Positions 61,638 to 64,000 of a stretch of DNA of 64,000 bases are shown here, piece after piece (the first letter of the stretch is position 1; each line of letters begins with the position of its first letter). The stretch is taken from the NCBI RefSeq assembly GCF_033954835.1, contig NZ_CP121471.1:2102501-2166500 (forward strand), written 5' to 3'. The DNA comes from Thiorhodovibrio frisius (lineage in GTDB: Bacteria > Pseudomonadota > Gammaproteobacteria > Chromatiales > Chromatiaceae). Under the pieces are notes generated by a model. It was not told the origin of the DNA, did no database searches, and worked only from the letters and a program-made list of their open reading frames with translations. The position numbers and the translations under genes are program-made.

Positions 61638-64000
61638 TTAGTTCATCTGGTAATCGTAAATTTCGCGCGTCAGGAAGCTATCGATCGAGTTACCGATGCT
61701 GCCGAGTCCGGCAAGCTCGAGCTGCACCATGACGGAGTTGGTGCCGGTGGAGTCGGGACTGTTCTTGAAGTGGTGGCCCACCAGACGCAGTCGCCAGCAG
61801 CACTGGCCGAATTCGATTCCCGCGAAAGCCTCCATGGTGCGTTGGTGTTGTTCGGAATAGAGCCAGCGGCCGACGAGTTCAGCGCGCCCGTTGTTGATTG
61901 GCCAGCGAAAGGATACATCGGTATCTTCATAACTGGTATCCACACTGGTTCCCTCGTCGAATCGGTACGCTAGGTTAATCAGGCGGTCATTGCTTGGATG
62001 GCGATACTCCAACTCCAGGCTGCGTTTTTGCCAATTGGTGTTCTCTACTCCAGTTTCCGAATCCCACAGTACGCTGGCACGGGCATGCCAGTGGCTGAAC
62101 AGTCGTCCGGCGACTTCTCCGGCCAGGGGTGAGCCCGAGCGGGTCTCTTCCGAGCCAGCGATCTGTACCCTGCGGTCCTCAAAAAAGACTATGTGGCCGA
62201 TGCTGGCACGGAAGAGTTCCTCGCCGCTGTCGTTGCCGATGGTGCGCGAGGTCAGGCCGAGGGTGAGCTGATTGGCGTCGCCAATGCGGTCGCGACCGGT
62301 GAAGCGATTCGTGCGAAACAGGTTTGAAAAGCTGAAATTCAACTCGGAGCTGTCAAAAACCGGTGTTTCGTTCTGGTCCTCATAGGGTGTGTAGAGATAG
62401 AACAATCGTGGTTCGAGCGTTTGGATGGCGCCAGTGCCGAGCCAGTCGATGGCGCGATCGAACACTAAACGTCCGTCAAGATCGAAGGTGGGGATGATGT
62501 GGGAGGGGTCATCCGGCAAACCAGCGTCTTGGTCCACGAGTTGGTATTGGCTGAGCTGGACGCCGAGACTTGGGATCAGATGACCGTAACTGCGTCGCAG
62601 CGGCCAGCTGACGCGTGGGGAGAGGGTGAAGCGCTGGCCATGAACCAGATGCTCGTGGTCGAAGTAGTCATATTCAGCCTGAACACCCGCCTGAAGTCCG
62701 GGGCCAAAGTTAAACTGGTTGGTGGTCAGCAGAATCTGCGGCAGGCGATCATAGGGACGATTCTCGGGTGCGACATCCTGATCGACGGTCTGATAAGCCT
62801 GCATGCTGCCGATCAGGTTCCAGCCGTTGCCGAAGTAGGTCAGATCCCCGCGCTGGATCAGGTACCTGGTACTGGTGACATTTAGGCTATTGCCAAAGTC
62901 TTCCAGATATTGGTCATCTGAAACTAGGTTATAGTCGATGTAAGTTCCCCAGCGCTCCCGGAAGCGTCCGTTCTGTTCGATGTGCAGGGCACCGCGGGGG
63001 CCTGAACTTTGCTCGTAGGCTCTGTCGTGGGGAATGATCTCGCCGCTGATCGTGCCCTGGTCGCGGCGGGTCAAGTAGCGAAATTCGCCTCCCAGCATGG
63101 GGCCGCGCTTGCTCAGGAAGCGGGGATACAGGGTGGCGTCCATGTTCGGTGCCAAGTTCAGGTAATACGGCAGGGTGATGTCGATACCGGATTGATCCGA
63201 ATTGCCAATAATGGGCACGAGGAGTCCGCTTTTGCGCCTGTTATCGATTGGGAAACTCAACCAAGGGCTGTAGAGTACCGGGATGTTGCGGATGCGCAAC
63301 TGCGCGTGGCGCGCTGTTCCGCGTCCGCTCGCTTGGTCCAAGTCGAGTTCGCGTGCATGGAGTGACCAGCTTTTGTTGCCTGGTTTGCAGGAAGTGAGGT
63401 AACGGATATTTTTTAGGTGCATCAGCTCCCGGGATGCGATTTCGATCCGCTCCGCCTGGCCACGCATGTTGGTCTCGCCGCTGAAACGATAACTGGCATC
63501 GGAAACCTGGCCCTGGTCGTTGTCGAGATTCACCTGGACTTCCTCGCCGATGAGGCGGATCCCCGGATAGGCCAGGTAGGTTTTGCCGGGGGCGGTCACT
63601 TGCCCGGTATTGTGATCAAGGCTCAGTGTCTCGGTGTCGATTGCCTGCGCACCGCGCTGTAAATGGACGCCGCCCGACAACTCGGTTACCCGCGTGTCTC
63701 GATGATGGATCAGGCCGCCCGCATCGACATCGATGGGTGTCAGCGGGTCGATGGGCGGTGGCTGCCGATATGGGCCAAGCCGCACTGGCCTAGGGCCGCA
63801 GTAGTCCCAGTCGAGCCCATCATAGAGGCGCGCTGTGGTGGCTGGGACATAGAGCAGGTTCGCTTGCCGCTGTTCCGCTGCGGACTCGGTGGGGGAGAGT
63901 CCAGTCGCGTCCGTGGTCGGGGTGGCGACAGTGGTCGGCGTTTGGGATGAATCGGCCATCGCGCCCAATGCCAGTAAAAGCAGCCAGGCGGCAGCTGCGG
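61638..64000 (-). CDS. lptD: LPS assembly outer-membrane protein LptD, 5' end cut off
   Basis: At least 786 residues visible; the frame runs off the window through a signal peptide core (AAAAWLLLLALGAMA). The N-terminal beta-jellyroll (about 75-180 of the visible part; VTELSGGVHLQRGAQAIDTETLSLDHNTGQVTAPG) and the large C-terminal barrel (RNIPVLYSPWLSFPIDNRRKSGLLVP, YHLI-type strands) are present. Conserved Cys residues (YCGPRP, SCKPGNKSW, QCCW) can form the disulfides LptD needs. It inserts LPS in the outer membrane with LptE. First gene of lptD-surA-pdxA. Confidence 0.95.
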   Translation of the reverse strand, partial: AAAAWLLLLALGAMADSSQTPTTVATPTTDATGLSPTESAAEQRQANLLYVPATTARLYDGLDWDYCGPRPVRLGPYRQPPPIDPLTPIDVDAGGLIHHRDTRVTELSGGVHLQRGAQAIDTETLSLDHNTGQVTAPGKTYLAYPGIRLIGEEVQVNLDNDQGQVSDASYRFSGETNMRGQAERIEIASRELMHLKNIRYLTSCKPGNKSWSLHARELDLDQASGRGTARHAQLRIRNIPVLYSPWLSFPIDNRRKSGLLVPIIGNSDQSGIDITLPYYLNLAPNMDATLYPRFLSKRGPMLGGEFRYLTRRDQGTISGEIIPHDRAYEQSSGPRGALHIEQNGRFRERWGTYIDYNLVSDDQYLEDFGNSLNVTSTRYLIQRGDLTYFGNGWNLIGSMQAYQTVDQDVAPENRPYDRLPQILLTTNQFNFGPGLQAGVQAEYDYFDHEHLVHGQRFTLSPRVSWPLRRSYGHLIPSLGVQLSQYQLVDQDAGLPDDPSHIIPTFDLDGRLVFDRAIDWLGTGAIQTLEPRLFYLYTPYEDQNETPVFDSSELNFSFSNLFRTNRFTGRDRIGDANQLTLGLTSRTIGNDSGEELFRASIGHIVFFEDRRVQIAGSEETRSGSPLAGEVAGRLFSHWHARASVLWDSETGVENTNWQKRSLELEYRHPSNDRLINLAYRFDEGTSVDTSYEDTDVSFRWPINNGRAELVGRWLYSEQHQRTMEAFAGIEFGQCCWRLRLVGHHFKNSPDSTGTNSVMVQLELAGLGSIGNSIDSFLTREIYDYQMN

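Overview
The window is a GC-rich chromosomal segment of a diazotrophic gammaproteobacterium, most likely a purple sulfur bacterium (Chromatiales). This rests on a nif maturation operon (nifV, a TPR-like gene, nifW, nifZ, nifM), a glycine-cleavage P-protein split into two subunits, a CarH/AerR-type B12 light-sensor module and the lptD-surA-pdxA cell-envelope cluster. The species is inference; there are no rRNA or tRNA genes.

Layout. 1-5.1 kb: partial PqiA-like gene, MurU-like nucleotidyltransferase, GCS2-type ligase coupled to an aspartoacylase-like hydrolase, and MgtE. 5.1-9.5 kb: exported arylsulfatase, strong terminator, exported HAD phosphatase, DUF4239-like membrane protein. 9.5-14.3 kb: a four-gene minus-strand signalling operon made of a B12-binding (Wx9EH) protein, a PAS-GGDEF diguanylate cyclase, a histidine kinase with an ABC-type periplasmic binding domain, and a FixJ-type regulator; a decayed receiver fragment lies upstream. 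14.9-18.5 kb: nif operon. 18.6-28.7 kb: HrpA, a Pro/Met-rich exported protein, a phosphohexomutase, a TauE-type permease, an L,D-transpeptidase and an M48 protease fused to a type IV pilin-like domain.

28.76-39.22 kb is an accessory island: an IS4-family element, then a chromosomal integron read right to left (IntI on +, attI-like point at about 35.54 kb, four attC sites, cassette genes on -), a decayed IS4-type transposase, a VapBC-like toxin-antitoxin pair and a 106-bp remnant of the same IS end. The cassettes carry two small exported proteins, a uracil-DNA-glycosylase-like protein with a Tudor-like N-terminus, a small Cys-rich protein, an interrupted gene and a zinc-ribbon membrane protein. 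A 132-bp MITE with a perfect 8-bp target duplication sits against one attC. The outer edges of the island carry imperfect direct repeats.

39.2-48 kb: DHH phosphoesterase, hybrid histidine kinase, and a three-gene operon of unknown function (helical TelA-like protein, one-TM DUF6384-like protein, coiled-coil protein with Gly-rich tail) preceded by six 10-bp tandem repeats. 48-56 kb (minus): tandem glycine riboswitch, gcvT-gcvH-gcvPA-gcvPB, dgkA, moaB, moeA, moaD. 56-64 kb: rsfS-folA, apaH, a small membrane protein plus a Gfo/Idh oxidoreductase, and pdxA-surA-lptD (lptD cut by the window end).

Best candidates for something undescribed are the B12-sensor/diguanylate-cyclase/two-component operon, the UDG-like integron cassette, the protease-pilin fusion and the TelA-like/DUF6384/coiled-coil operon.
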